A stretch of DNA of 64,000 nt from Mesocentrotus franciscanus (Eukaryota; Echinodermata; Echinoidea; Camarodonta; Strongylocentrotidae), in the NCBI GenBank assembly GCA_037976565.1, contig CP137667.1:186001-250000 (forward strand), given 5' to 3'. The notes beneath the pieces were generated by a model. The model searched no databases, was not told where the DNA came from, and saw nothing but the letters and a program-made list of their open reading frames with translations. The first letter of the stretch is position 1. The number at the start of each line of letters is the position of its first letter. Of the stretch, positions 1-11,825 are shown one piece after another. A program made the position numbers and the translations under genes.

Positions 1-880
1 TTTGATTTTATGATCTTCTTCGACTATTATAACATATTATCATATACAATCACAAACAATGTAATAAAATGCCTAATTTTGCGTGTTATATCTATGGGAG
101 AAGAATGTCAATCGTTTGAGTACAACCCTATGGGAAATCTGATTCCTTGTCGTGTATTAAACCTAATATAGGGTTTATCTCCCAACTCTGCTACAATATC
201 AAATCACCTTGCTAGTCTCCTTCCCAGACGTTTTTACTTTTCCAGTTATTCAGCCCAGGTATATGCATGTTTACGTCTCTCCCGTGGACATAGAATTGTT
301 TACTTGTCTATACTTCTCTCTTTCTCTATATTAAATTCTATTTATGCTGGATATATTGAATGCATCGTTCTCCATTGCATCTCTCTCTTTCTCCTCTCTC
401 TTGCTCTGTTTCCCTTCTCCTCTCTTATTTTGCCCCTCTCCTTCTCTTGCTCTGTCTCTGCATATATATCTCTCTCTCTACTCTTTTACCCTCTCCCTCT
501 CTCTCTGCCTCCCTCTACCTCGACCTCTTGCCTTGCCTCCCTCTTATTCTCTTGCTCTGTCTCCCTCTGCCTCTGCCCTTCTCTTTTCTTCTCTCTCACC
601 CTCTACCTCTCCCGCCTCTGGTTCTCGTTCTCCTTCTATTATGTCTTGTAATGTTCCTTAATTTTCTATAGCTCTGCCCTTTGCCCTTGGAACTCAAAAT
701 ACGAATTTGCATATTATGACGTCAGCATATTTATGGAAAATTGATTGTATCTCTGTAAATATGGATCGATTTTCTTCCAAATTTTGATATGTTGTAGCTA
801 AGACAATTTTCTACAAGATCAGTTATTCAGATTACATAACAGACCACCTAATTCGTCCTCATGACGAATTACATTTCTAG
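1..880 (+). mobile_element. Array unit 0 (left-truncated)
   Basis: This is the downstream part of a unit that begins before the window. Base 1 matches the sequence just after the tRNA-like element and T-run in other units (compare 7146 onward). It contains a CT-rich tract at about 342-640, a TGACGTCA site near 718, and the tail in which AACAGACCACCT precedes the terminal stem-loop and CTAG (877-880). Open frames through the CT tract are low-complexity artefacts. Confidence 0.85.
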
Positions 881-1006
881 TTATTATTTATTTTTATTTC
901 CTCCACTTTTTTGTTCCGACGATAACTCAAGATCGGTACAGTCAATTTCTTTCAATTTTGGCACAGTCATGGGTCATTGTCATAAAACGTGACAGGAACA
1001 TTTTCA

Positions 1007-1031
1007 AGGTCATCAGGTCATCGTGACGTCA
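1007..1031 (+). promoter_or_regulatory. DR2-spaced AGGTCA pair plus CRE-like palindrome
   Basis: AGGTCA at 1007-1012 and 1015-1020 form a direct repeat with a 2-bp spacer, followed by a perfect TGACGTCA at 1024-1031. Further on, AGGTCA (1121), GGGTCA (1128) and AGGTCA (1136) give DR1 and DR2 spacing. These match nuclear-receptor half-sites and CREB/ATF sites in sequence, but binding is untested and the motifs belong to a high-copy repeat. Confidence 0.4.
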
Positions 1032-2940
1032 TCCAGGCGCCATTTTGTGAAATCACATGATCAATCATATCTTCATGATGCGTCATCAAAGGTCATTCAT
1101 ATTCATATCACATATACTTCAGGTCAAGGGTCAACAGGTCATGTCGTCAAAAATCACATAAAGGTCATGACGCGCGCGCGCGTCAAAATTAAAAAGCTCA
1201 AAATCACTTAACTATTAATTGAGAGTACGAATCAGGTCATTTTAAGCATTTCAAAATTTCCGTCCGTGCGCGTCCGCGCGCGCATTATCGCGCGCGCATC
1301 GCGTACACATCGTAAAAACGCCGTTTTCGCATGGTTTTTATTTCTGACACTATTTTTGACAATTTCCAACTATTTCCAGTCATTCTCGACCTTCCATAAT
1401 GCCACACGCGTGCGTCAAACTTTAAAATTCGTGCGCGCGTCAATGGGCAATATAATGTAAAAAGTGGTAAAAACATGTCTATATAAAATCCGCCATAGCT
1501 CGTCAGAATGCCTAAATACCCCCAAATTTTTAACATTTTCTGGAAGCCCATGAAATGTTTATGTGATTTCATGTATAATTTTGTCCAATCGTATGTTCTG
1601 ACGTCGTCATATTTGCATATGAACTCGAAAATTTGATTTTGAAAATATGACATCATAATTTTTGTATTCATTTGATAATATTGCAGTAATCGGTTGTCGA
1701 TTTTCTTCCAAATTTTGATATGTTGTAGCTGAGACAATTCTCTACCAATGCAGTCAACACGAATTTTCATTTTGACAAAAGCATCATGGCGTATTTTGCG
1801 ATTAAAGGAGGCATGTCAATTTTTCACATTTTGCGTGTATTCTCTATGGGACATGACTTTTTGTCAAAACTGGATTCTACATTTCCGTCTTTCGCGAGCA
1901 ATATCTCCGTCGTTTTAGTTTTCTTTTCGCTGAGCTTCGAGTATGTTGTAGCTGAGACAATAAGCTATCACAAGTGTGCCCTTTATTTTTCGATCAGATG
2001 CCGGGATCATGCTCATATTTCACTTGCAAAGTGGGATTTGAGAATTCCATTTTCCGTTCACGTGTAATCGCTATGGGAAATGTTTTTATATCGGTAACGC
2101 ACTTGTTTATTTTTATTTTCCCACCACTTTCTTGTGAGCGTGATTGCTCAAATTCGGCTCCATCAATTTTCATCAAATTTTTGTCAGTCATCAGGCTTAT
2201 CAAATTCAAGTGCCACCATTTTTTCAAGGTCATCAGGTCATCGTGACGTCATCCAGGCGCCATTTTGTGAAATCACATTATCAATCATATCTTCATGATG
2301 CGTCATCAAAGGTTATTTATATTCATATCACATATACTTTACCTCAAGGGTCAACAGGTCATGTCATCAAAGGTCACATAAAGGTCATGACGCGTACGCG
2401 CGCGTCAATTTAAAATGCTCAAAATCACTTAACTATTAAACGAAAGTACGAATCAGGTCATTTTAAGCATTTCAAAATTTCCGTCCGTGCGCGTCCGCGC
2501 GCGCGTTACCTGCGCGCAGCGTACACATCGTAAACACGCCGTTTTTCGCATGGTTTGTATTCCTGACACTATTTTTGACAATTTTCAACTATTTCCAGTC
2601 ATTCTCGACCTTCTATAATGCCCTACGCGTGCGTCAAACTTTTAAATTCGTGCGCGCGTCAATGGGCAATATAATGTAAAAAGTGGTAAAAACATGTCTA
2701 TATAAAATCCGCCATAGCTCGTCAGAATGCCTGAATTCCTCTCAATTTTTTCATATTTGGATAGAGTATGAATTGGAGATATGATTTCATGTCTCATTTT
2801 GCCAGTACAAATATCGTGACGTCATCATAAAGGCCTTGGAACTCAAAATACGAATTTGCATTTTATGACGTCCGCATATTTATGGAAAATTGATTGTATC
2901 TCTGTAAATATTGATTGTTTTTCTTCCAAATTTAGATATG

Positions 2941-4605
2941 TTGTAGCTAAGACAATTCTCTACAAGATAAGTTGGCCTCACTTTTCGTTTTGATGACGTC
3001 ATCAAAGTGAAAATTTCAATTAAAGGCGACATGTCAGAATTTTCTTAACGTGCGTGTTATGTCTACGGAAGTCAATTTCGTTCACATCATGAATCTACAT
3101 AACATTAATCTTTGAGCACTATCTAGCTTATTTGAGCTCTTTTTTCTCCCAAATTTTGATATGTTGTAGCTAAGACAATTCTCTACAAGATAAGTCACTC
3201 TCACTTTTCGTTTTGATGACGTCATCATAGTGAAAATTTCAATTAAAGGTGACATGTCAGAATTTTCTTAACGTGCGTGTTATGTCTATGAAAGTGAATT
3301 TCGTTCACATCATATGAATCTACATAACATTAATCTTTGAGCACCATCTAGCTTATTTGTGCTCTTTTTTCTTCCAAATTTTGATATGTTGTAGCTAAGA
3401 CAATTCTCTACAAGATAGGTCACCCTCACTTTTCGTTTTGATGACGTCATCATAGTGAAAATTTCAATTAAAGGTGACATGTCAGAATTTTCTTAACGTG
3501 CGTGTTATGTCTATGTAAGTGAATTTCGTTCACATCATATGAATCTACATAACATTAATCTTTGAGCACCATCTAGCTTATTTGTGCTCTTTTTCTTCCA
3601 ATTTTGATATGTTGTAGCTAAGACAATTCTCTACAAGATAAGTCACCCTCACTTTTCGTTTTGATGACGTCATCATAGTGAAAATTTCAATTAAAGGTGA
3701 CATGTCAGAATTTTCTTAACGTGCGTGTTATGTCTATGTAAGTGAATTTCGTTCACATCATATGAATCTACATAACATTAATCTTTGAGCACCATCTAGC
3801 TTATTTGTGCTCTTTTTCTTCCAAATTTTGATATGTTGTAGCTAAGACAATTCTCTACAAGATAAGTCACTCTCACTTTTCGTTTTGATGACGTCATCAT
3901 AGTGAAAATTTCAATTAAAGGTGACATGTCAGAATTTTCTTAACGTGCGTGTTATGTCTATGAAAGTGAATTTCGTTCACATCATATGAATCTACATAAC
4001 ATTAATCTTTGAGCACCATCTAGCTTATTTGTGCTCTTTTTCTTCCAAATTTTGATATGTTGTAGCTAAGACAATTCTCTACAAGATAAGTCACCCTCAC
4101 TTTTCGTTTTGATGACGTCATCATAGTGAAAATTTCAATTAAAGGTGACATGTCAAAATTTTCTTAATTTGCGTGTTATGTCTATGAAAGTGAATTTCGT
4201 TCACATCATATGAATCTACATAACATTAATCTTTGAGCACCATCTAGCTTATTTGTGCTCTTTTTTCTCCCAAATTTTGATATGTTGTAGCTAAGACAAT
4301 TCTCTACAAGATAAGTCACTCTCACTTTTCGTTTTGATGACGTCATCATAGTGAAAATTTCAATTAAAGGCGACATGTCAGAATTTTCTTAATTTGCGTG
4401 TTATGTCTATGAAAGTGAATTTCGTTCACATCATATGAATCTACATAACATTAATCTTGGAGCACTATCTAGCTTATTTGTGCTCTTTTTTCTCCCAAAT
4501 TTTGATATGTTGTAGCTAAGACAATTCTCTACAAGATAAGTCACCCTCACTTTTCGTTTTGATGACGTCATCATAGTGAAAATTTCAATTAAAGGTGACA
4601 TTATG
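2941..4605 (+). repeat. 224-bp satellite, 8 monomers (copy 1)
   Basis: The phrase TTGTAGCTAAGACAATTCTC recurs at 2941, 3164, 3389, 3612, 3836, 4060, 4285 and 4510, a period of 223-225 bp. Each monomer carries TGATGACGTCATCA, so the array is a regular ladder of CRE-like palindromes. Monomers differ by a few substitutions and by one- or two-base changes in a T-run. The last monomer breaks down after about 4600. Confidence 0.95.
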
Positions 4606-5261
4606 TTATGTTATGCTATGTCTACGGAAGTCGAATTTCGTTCACATAATGAATCTACATGACATTGTTCTGTGAGTAGTATCTCGCTTATTTTGCTCTA
4701 ATCCCCCGCACCCCAATTTAAGTATGTTATAGCTGATACTATGAGCTATCGGAAGTGCGCCTTCCGTTTTTGATCAGATGTTTGAATCATGTAGAAATTT
4801 TTAATTGAAAGTTGAAATAGCGAATATGCCAAGGCCGTTTGTCAGCTTTGCATCGCTCTCTCTCTCTTCTATTTCACCCTCTCCCTCTCTTGTTCTGCCT
4901 CCCTCTTCTTCTAGCTCTGATGTCTCCCTAGCTGTCTCTGCCTCTCTCTTTCTCTACTCTCTCACCCTCTCCTTTTCGCCTTTGGCTCCGCTCTCCCTCT
5001 TTTATGTCTTATAGGATGTTCCTTAATTTCCTCTAGCTCTTTGCTGTGCCCTTTGTATTCTTATTTCACCCCTACCATGTTTCCTTGTACTTTCCTCTCT
5101 CCTTCCAAGTGTATGCATTCTGATTCCTCTTTCATCCCTCGGTCCAGCTCATGTATTTTTACATGACTATAACCAGTCTCCCTCTCTCCTTCTCTATCTC
5201 TATATTTTCATCAAATTTCATTATGATCATGATCTTGATCATAATCATTTCTCAATATTTT

Positions 5262-5450
5262 GTTCATCAGTTGAGTTATTACTTCAGTTCAGGTCACAGC
5301 TAGTTCAATATCAGTTCATCAGTTCATTCATCAGTTCATCAGTTTAGCTCATCAATTCAGTTCATTTCACATCAGTTCAATCTATCAGTTCATCAGTACT
5401 TCATTCATCAATTCATATCTTAATACATCATTTTACATTAACATCATTAT
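5262..5450 (+). repeat. CAGTTCATC minisatellite
   Basis: This is a degenerate short-period repeat of CAGTTCATC and CATTCATCAG words. It recurs in the same place in other units near 12480-12650, 47800-47990 and 63365-63535. It always follows a CT-rich tract and a near-palindromic TGATCATGATC segment, and precedes the terminal stem-loop. No coding signal. Confidence 0.8.
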
Positions 5451-5569
5451 ATTGGATCATTGAATTGAAGATGAGCATGATCATAAGAATTGTAGACAGA
5501 CCACCTAATTCGTCCTCATGACGAATTAAATGTCTAGTTATTATTATTATTTATTTATTAGGTGGTCTG

Positions 5570-5845
5570 TCGTAATCGACAGATCACCTATTAATTTCGT
5601 CAGAATTTTCTTTTTTATTTTTTATTTATTTATTTATTCTTTATTAGGTGGTCTGTCGGTATCGACAGATCACCTATTGTTTTTGTCAGAATTTTCTTTC
5701 TTTATTCTTTATTAGGTGGTCTGTCGTAATCGACAGATCACCTATTAATTTCGTCAGAATTTTCTTTTTTATTTATTTATTTATTTATTAGGTGGTCTGT
5801 CGGTATCGACAGATCACCTATTGTTTTCGTCAGAATTTTCTTTTT
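5570..5845 (+). repeat. Hairpin minisatellite, 4 copies
   Basis: Copies begin at 5570, 5646, 5714 and 5790. Each has arms AGGTGGTCTGTCG and CGACAGATCACCT around a short loop, then a conserved ATTAATTTCGTCAGAA-like stretch and a TTTATT spacer of variable length. The arms pair over 13 positions with one G-T. Confidence 0.92.
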
Positions 5846-7041
5846 ATTATTTATTTTTATTTATTTCCGCCACTTTTTGTTCCGTTGATAACTCAAGATC
5901 GGTTTGTCAATTTCTTTCAATTTTGGCACAGTCATAGGTCATAGTCATGAGACGTGACAGGAACATTTTCAAGGTCATCAAGTCTTCATGACGTCATCCA
6001 GGCGCCATTTTGTGTTTTTTGGTACTTTCAACTCATGATCATATCTTCATAACGGAAAGTCATTTCTCATTCATATTTATCATGATCAAGGTCAATATCC
6101 GTCCGGTCAATTTCAGGTCAAAAAACGCGCGCATGCGTACGTCCGCGCGTCAGCGCGCGCGCAAATTTCAAAATGCTCAAAATCGTCTCAAATTCATTTT
6201 GCATACGTTTCAGGCCATTTTAAGCATTTCGCAAAAAAACGCGACGCGAATTTTCGCGCGTTTTCGTTCGTGACAGCCGAACAAAATAATTCCTCTAGTG
6301 CATTTTTGCATGATATTCCTCATTTTTCCGAACATTTTGATACCATGTTTATCTTTTTATGACCATTAATAACGGAATGAGCGTCCGTTCAAGATACATG
6401 TCCGTGCGCGCGATCTCTTGTAATACATAGCATATATGGGCAAAAACATGCCTATACAAAATTCATTGCAACTCTTCAGAATGGATGGAACTCCCAATTT
6501 TTTTCATATTTGGATAGATTATGAGTCGGAGATATGATTTCATGTCTCATTTGACCTCAATTAACTCATGACGTCATCATAATGGCCTCCGAACTCAAAA
6601 TTTCAATTTGCATATTATGACGTCAGCATATTTTTGAAAATTGATTGTATCTCTGTAAATATTGATCGATTTTCTTCCAAATTTTGATATGTTCTAGCTG
6701 AGACAATTCTCTACAAATGCAGTCATCACGATTTTCATTTTGACAAAGGCATCATGGCGTATTTTGCGATTAAAGGAGGCATGTCAATTTTTCACATTTT
6801 GCGTGTATTCTCTATGGGACATGACTTTTCTCAAAACTGGATTCTACATTACCGTCTTTCGCGAGCAATATCTCCGTCGTTTTAGTTTTGTTTTGCTGAG
6901 CTTTGAGTATGTTGTAGCTGAGACAATAAGCTATCACAAGTGTGCCCTTTATTTTTCGATCAGATGCCGGGATCATGCTCATATTTCACTTGCAAAGTGA
7001 GATTTGAGAATTCCATTTTCCGTTCACGTGTAATGTCTATG

Positions 7042-7115
7042 TGGATTATTTTGGTATAGTGGTCATAGCACTTGCCTCCCATTCCGGCGACCCAAGTTCG
7101 ATTCCTGGTGGGTCA
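7042..7115 (+). tRNA. tRNA-Gly(CCC)-like pseudogene followed by T-run
   Basis: This 74-nt segment has an A-box-like TGGTATAGTGG, a B-box GGTTCGAATCC-type match (AGTTCGATTCC) and a CCC triplet at the anticodon position. The anticodon and T arms align with tRNA-Gly(CCC). The acceptor ends pair with wobbles, but the anticodon stem has two mismatches, so a functional tRNA is unlikely. A run of 16 T follows at once and would act as a Pol III terminator. Ten copies in the window look identical over these 74 bases. Confidence 0.6.
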
Positions 7116-9601
7116 TTTTTTTTTTTTTTTTGCCGTCGTTTTAAATTTGATTTTATGATCTTCTTCGACTATTATAACATATTATCATATACAATCACAA
7201 ACAATGTAATAAAATGCCTAATTTTGCGTGTTATATCTATGGGAGAAGAATGTCAATCGTTTGAGTACAACCCTATGGGAAATCTGGTATTAAACCTAAT
7301 ATAGGGTGTATCTCCCAACTCTGCTACAATATCAAATCACCTTGCTAGTCTCCTTCCCAGACGTTTTTACTTTTTCCAGTTATTCAGCCCAAGGTATATG
7401 CATGTTTACGTCTCTCCCGTGGACATAGAATTGTTTACTTGTCTATACTTCTCTCTTTCTCTATATTAAATTCTATTTATGCTGGATATATTGAATGCAT
7501 CGTTCTCCATTGCATCTCTCTCTTTCTCCTCTCTCTTGCTCTGTTTCCCTTCTCCTCTCTTATTTTGCCCCTCTCCTTCTCTTGCTCTGTCTCTGCATAT
7601 ATATCTCTCTCTACTCTTTTACCCTCTCCCTCTCTCTCTGCCTCCCTCTACCTCGACCTCTTGCCTTGCCTCCCTCTTATTCTCTTGCTCTGTCTCCCTC
7701 TGCCTCTGCCCTTCTCTTTTCTTCTCTCTCACCCTCTACCTCTCCCGCCTCTGGTTCTCGTTCTCCTTCTATTATGTCTTGTAATGTTCCTTAATTTTCT
7801 ATAGCTCTGCCCTTTGCCCTTTGGCCTTGGAACTCAAAATACGAATTTGCATATTATGACGTCAGCATATTTATGGAAAATTGATTGTATCTGTAAATAT
7901 GGATCGATTTTCTTCCAAATTTTGATATGTTGTAGCTAAGACAATTTTCTACAAGATCAGTTATTCAGATTACATAACAGACCACCTAATTCGTCCTCAT
8001 GACGAATTACATTTCTAGTTTATTCTTTATTAGGTGGTCTGTCGTAATCGACAGATCACCTATTAATTTCGTCAGAATTTTCTTTTTTATTATTATTTAT
8101 TTTTATTTCCTCCACTTTTTTGTTCCCAGGATAACTCAAGATCGGTACAGTCAATTTCTTTCAATTTTGGCACAGTCATGGGTCATTGTCATAAGACGTG
8201 ACAGGAACATTTTCAAGGTCATCAGGTCATCGTGACGTCATCCAGGCGCCATTTTGTGAAATCACATGATCAATCATATCTTCATGATGCGTCATCAAAG
8301 GTCATTCATATTCATATCACATATACTTCAGGTCAAGGGTCAACAGGTCATGTCGTCAAAGGTCACATAAAGGTCATGACGCGCGCGTACGCGCGTCAAA
8401 ATAAAATGCTCAAAATCACTTAACTATTAAACGAGAGTACGAATCAGGTCATTTTAAGCATTTCAAAAATTTCCGTCCGTGCGCGTCCGCGCGCGCGTTA
8501 TGCGCGCGCAGCGCGTACACATCGTAAAAACGCCGTTTTTCGCATGGTTTGTATTTCTGACACTATTTTTGACAATTTCCAACTATTTCCAGTCATTCTC
8601 GACCTTCCATAATGCCACACGCGTGCGTCAAACTTTAAAATTCGTGCGCGCGTCAATGGGCAATATAATGTAAAAAGTGGTAAAAACATGTCTATATAAA
8701 ATCCGCCATAGCTCGTCAGAATGCCTAAATACCCCCAAATTTTTAACATTTTCTGGAAGCCCATGAAATGTTTATGTGATTTCATGTATAATTTTGTCCA
8801 ATCGTATGTTCTGACGTCGTCATATTTGCATATGAACTCGAAAATTTGATTTTGAAAATATGACATCATAATTTTTGTATTCATTTGATAATATTGCAGT
8901 AATCGGTTGTCGATTTTCTTCCAAATTTTGATATGTTGTAGCTGAGACAATTCTCTACCAATGCAGTCAACACGAATTTTCATTTTGACAAAAGCATCAT
9001 GGCGTATTTTGCGATTAAAGGAGGCATGTCAATTTTCACATTTTGCGTGTATTCTCTATGGGACATGACTTTTCTCAAAACTGGATTCTACATTCCCGTC
9101 TTTCGCGAGCAATATCTCCGTCGTTTTAGTTTTCTTTTCGCTGAGCTTCGAGTATGTTGTAGCTGAGACAATAAGCTATCACAAGTGTGCCCTTTATTTT
9201 TCGATCAGATGCCGGGATCATGCTCATATTTCACTTGCAAAGTGGGATTTGAGAATTCCATTTTCCGTTCACGTGTAATCGCTATGGGAAATGTTTTTAT
9301 ATCGGTAACGCACTTGTTTATTTTTATTTTTCCACCACTTTCTTGTGAGCGTGATTGCTCAAATTCGGCTCCATCAATTTTCATCAAATTTTTGTCAGTC
9401 ATCAGGCTTATCAAATTCAAGTGCCACCATTTTTTTTCAAGGTCATCAGGTCATCGTGACGTCATCCAGGCGCCATTTTGTGAAATCACATTATCAATCA
9501 TATCTTCATGATGCGTCATCAAAGGTTATTTATATTCATATCACATATACTTTACCTCAAGGGTCAACAGGTCATGTCATCAAAGGTCACATAAAGGTCA
9601 T

Positions 9602-9623
9602 GACGCGCGCGTACGCGCGCGTC
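9602..9623. repeat. 22-bp perfect CG-alternating palindrome
   Basis: The palindrome runs GACGCGCGCG, TA, then the complement in reverse. The same 22-bp form is at 18000-18021, 19151-19172 and 23491-23512, with shorter or asymmetric forms in the other units. Alternating purine-pyrimidine CG tracts can adopt Z-DNA or cruciform structures. The intact CpGs suggest little methylation-driven decay. Confidence 0.8.
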
Positions 9624-10160
9624 AATTTTTAAAATGCTCAAAATCACTTAACTATTAAACGAAAGTACGAATCAGGTCATTTTAAGCATTTCAAAAAATT
9701 CCGTCCGTGCGCGTCCGCGCGCGCGTTACGCGCGCGCAGCACGTACACATCGTAAACACGCCGTTTTCGCATGGTTTGTATTCCTGACACTATTTTTGAC
9801 AATTTTCAACTATTTCCAGTCATTCTCGACCTTCTATAATGCCCTACGCGTGCGTCAAACTTTTAAATTCGTGCGCGCGTCAATGGGCAATATAATGTAA
9901 AAGTGGTAAAAACATGTCTATATAAAATCCGCCATAGCTCGTCAGAATGCCTGAATTCCTCTCAATTTTTTCATATTTGGATAGAGTATGAATTGGAGAT
10001 ATGATTTCATGTCTCATTTTGCCAGTACAAATATCGTGACGTCATCATAAAGGCCTTGGAACTCAAAATACGAATTTGCATTTTATGACGTCCGCATATT
10101 TATGGAAAATTGATTGTATCTCTGTAAATATTGATTGTTTTTCTTCCAAATTTAGATATG

Positions 10161-11825
10161 TTGTAGCTAAGACAATTCTCTACAAGATAAGTTGGCCTCA
10201 CTTTTCGTTTTGATGACGTCATCAAAGTGAAAATTTCAATTAAAGGCGACATGTCAGAATTTTCTTAACGTGCGTGTTATGTCTACGGAAGTCGAATTTC
10301 GTTCACATCATGAATCTACATAACATTAATCTTTGAGCACTATCTAGCTTATTTGAGCTCTTTTTCTCCCAAATTTTGATATGTTGTAGCTAAGACAATT
10401 CTCTACAAGATAAGTCACTCTCACTTTTCGTTTTGATGACGTCATCATAGTGAAAATTTCAATTAAAGGTGACATGTCAGAATTTTCTTAACGTGCGTGT
10501 TATGTCTATGAAAGTGAATTTCGTTCACATCATATGAATCTACATAACATTAATCTTTGAGCACCATCTAGCTTATTTGTGCTCTTTTTCTTCCAAATTT
10601 TGATATGTTGTAGCTAAGACAATTCTCTACAAGATAAGTCACTCACTTTTCGTTTTGATGACGTCATCATAGTGAAAATTTCAATTAAAGGTGACATGTC
10701 AGAATTTTCTTAACGTGCGTGTTATGTCTATGAAAGTGAATTTCGTTCACATCATATGAATCTACATAACATTAATCTTTGAGCACCATCTAGCTTATTT
10801 GTGCTCTTTTTCTTCCAAATTTTGATATGTTGTAGCTAAGACAATTCTCTACAAGATAAGTCACCCTCACTTTTCGTTTTGATGACGTCATCATAGTGAA
10901 AATTTCAATTAAAGGTGACATGTCAGAATTTTCTTAACGTGCGTGTTATGTCTATGAAAGTGAATTTCGTTCACATCATATGAATCTACATAACATTAAT
11001 CTTTGAGCACCATCTAGCTTATTTGTGCTCTTTTTTCTTCCAAATTTTGATATGTTGTAGCTAAGACAATTCTCTACAAGATAAGTCACCCTCACTTTTC
11101 GTTTTGATGACGTCATCATAGTGAAAATTTCAATTAAAGGTGACATGTCAGAATTTTCTTAATTTGCGTGTTATGTCTATGAAAGTGAATTTCGTTCACA
11201 TCATATGAATCTACATAACATTAATCTTTGAGCACCATCTAGCTTATTTGTGCTCTTTTTTCTTCCAAATTTTGATATGTTGTAGCTAAGACAATTCTCT
11301 ACAAGATAAGTCACCCTCACTTTTCGTTTTGATGACGTCATCATAGTGAAAATTTCAATTAAAGGTGACATGTCAGAATTTTCTTAACGTGCGTGTTATG
11401 TCTATGAAAGTGAATTTCGTTCACATCATATGAATCTACATAACATTAATCTTTGAGCACCATCTAGCTTATTTGTGCTCTTTTTTCTTCCAAATTTTGA
11501 TATGTTGTAGCTAAGACAATTCTCTACAAGATAGGTCACCCTCACTTTTCGTTTTGATGACGTCATCATAGTGAAAATTTCAATTAAAGGTGACATGTCA
11601 GAATTTTCTTAACGTGCGTGTTATGTCTATGAAAGTGAATTTCGTTCACATCATATGAATCTACATAACATTAATCTTGAGCACTATCTAGCTTATTTGT
11701 GCTCTTTTTTCTTCCAAATTTTGATATGTTGTAGCTAAGACAATTCTCTACAAGATAAGTCACCCTCACTTTTCGTTTTGATGACGTCATCATAGTGAAA
11801 ATTTCAATTAAAGGTGACATTATGT
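10161..11825 (+). repeat. 224-bp satellite, 8 monomers (copy 2)
   Basis: The phrase TTGTAGCTAAGACAATTCTC begins at 10161, 10384, 10608, 10830, 11055, 11280, 11505 and 11729. Copy number (8), the atypical first monomer (TTTAGATATG before the phrase) and the degenerate exit (TATGTTATGTTATG) all match copy 1, so the two arrays descend from one duplicated segment and did not expand independently. Confidence 0.95.

Larger units (their letters stand above)
881..5537 (+). mobile_element. Array unit 1, long type with 224-bp satellite
   Basis: This unit has two consecutive TGACGTCA/AGGTCA blocks (about 1007-1180 and 2226-2410), each followed by CG-alternating DNA, then eight 224-bp satellite monomers (2941 to about 4605). 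After these come a CT-rich tract (about 4851-5000), a CAGTTCATC minisatellite (about 5262-5450) and the terminal stem-loop with CTAG at 5534-5537. At about 2073 a tRNA-like 5' half reads straight into a diverged copy of the unit's own opening segment, which suggests two units were fused here. Confidence 0.85.
5538..8018 (+). mobile_element. Array unit 2 with four hairpin repeats and tRNA-like element
   Basis: The unit opens with four hairpin minisatellite copies (5570-5845). A variant regulatory block follows (about 5970-6150), in which the second AGGTCA is altered and the CG tract is longer and reads through CATGCGTACG. It carries the tRNA-Gly-like element (7042-7115) with a 16-T run, a CT-rich tract (about 7477-7770) and the tail ending at CTAG 8015-8018. 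Confidence 0.85.

Noticed and set aside
304..671. Overlapping Ser/Leu-rich open frames through the CT-rich tract, repeated near 7439, 17047, 20373, 22541, 38402, 40569, 42778, 45026 and 47276
   Set aside because: Three frames are open at once because CT repeats contain no stops. Length changes with repeat indels and no domain is present. Low-complexity artefact.
1023..1211. Short plus-strand frame starting MTSSRRHFVKSHDQSYL, repeated in many units
   Set aside because: It begins at the conserved TGACGTCATCC motif and is open by chance. Third-codon positions are not more variable than others, and downstream ends differ after each small indel.
1285..1770. 161-residue minus-strand frame repeated at 8498-8983 and in part in other units
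   Set aside because: Recurs only because the unit recurs. One- and two-base indels break it in units 4, 6 and 9, and its C-terminus runs through the CG palindrome in different frames. No sign of coding constraint.
7042..7115. Functional tRNA-Gly gene
   Set aside because: Two mismatches in the anticodon stem and several wobbles in the acceptor argue against a charged tRNA; kept as tRNA-like.
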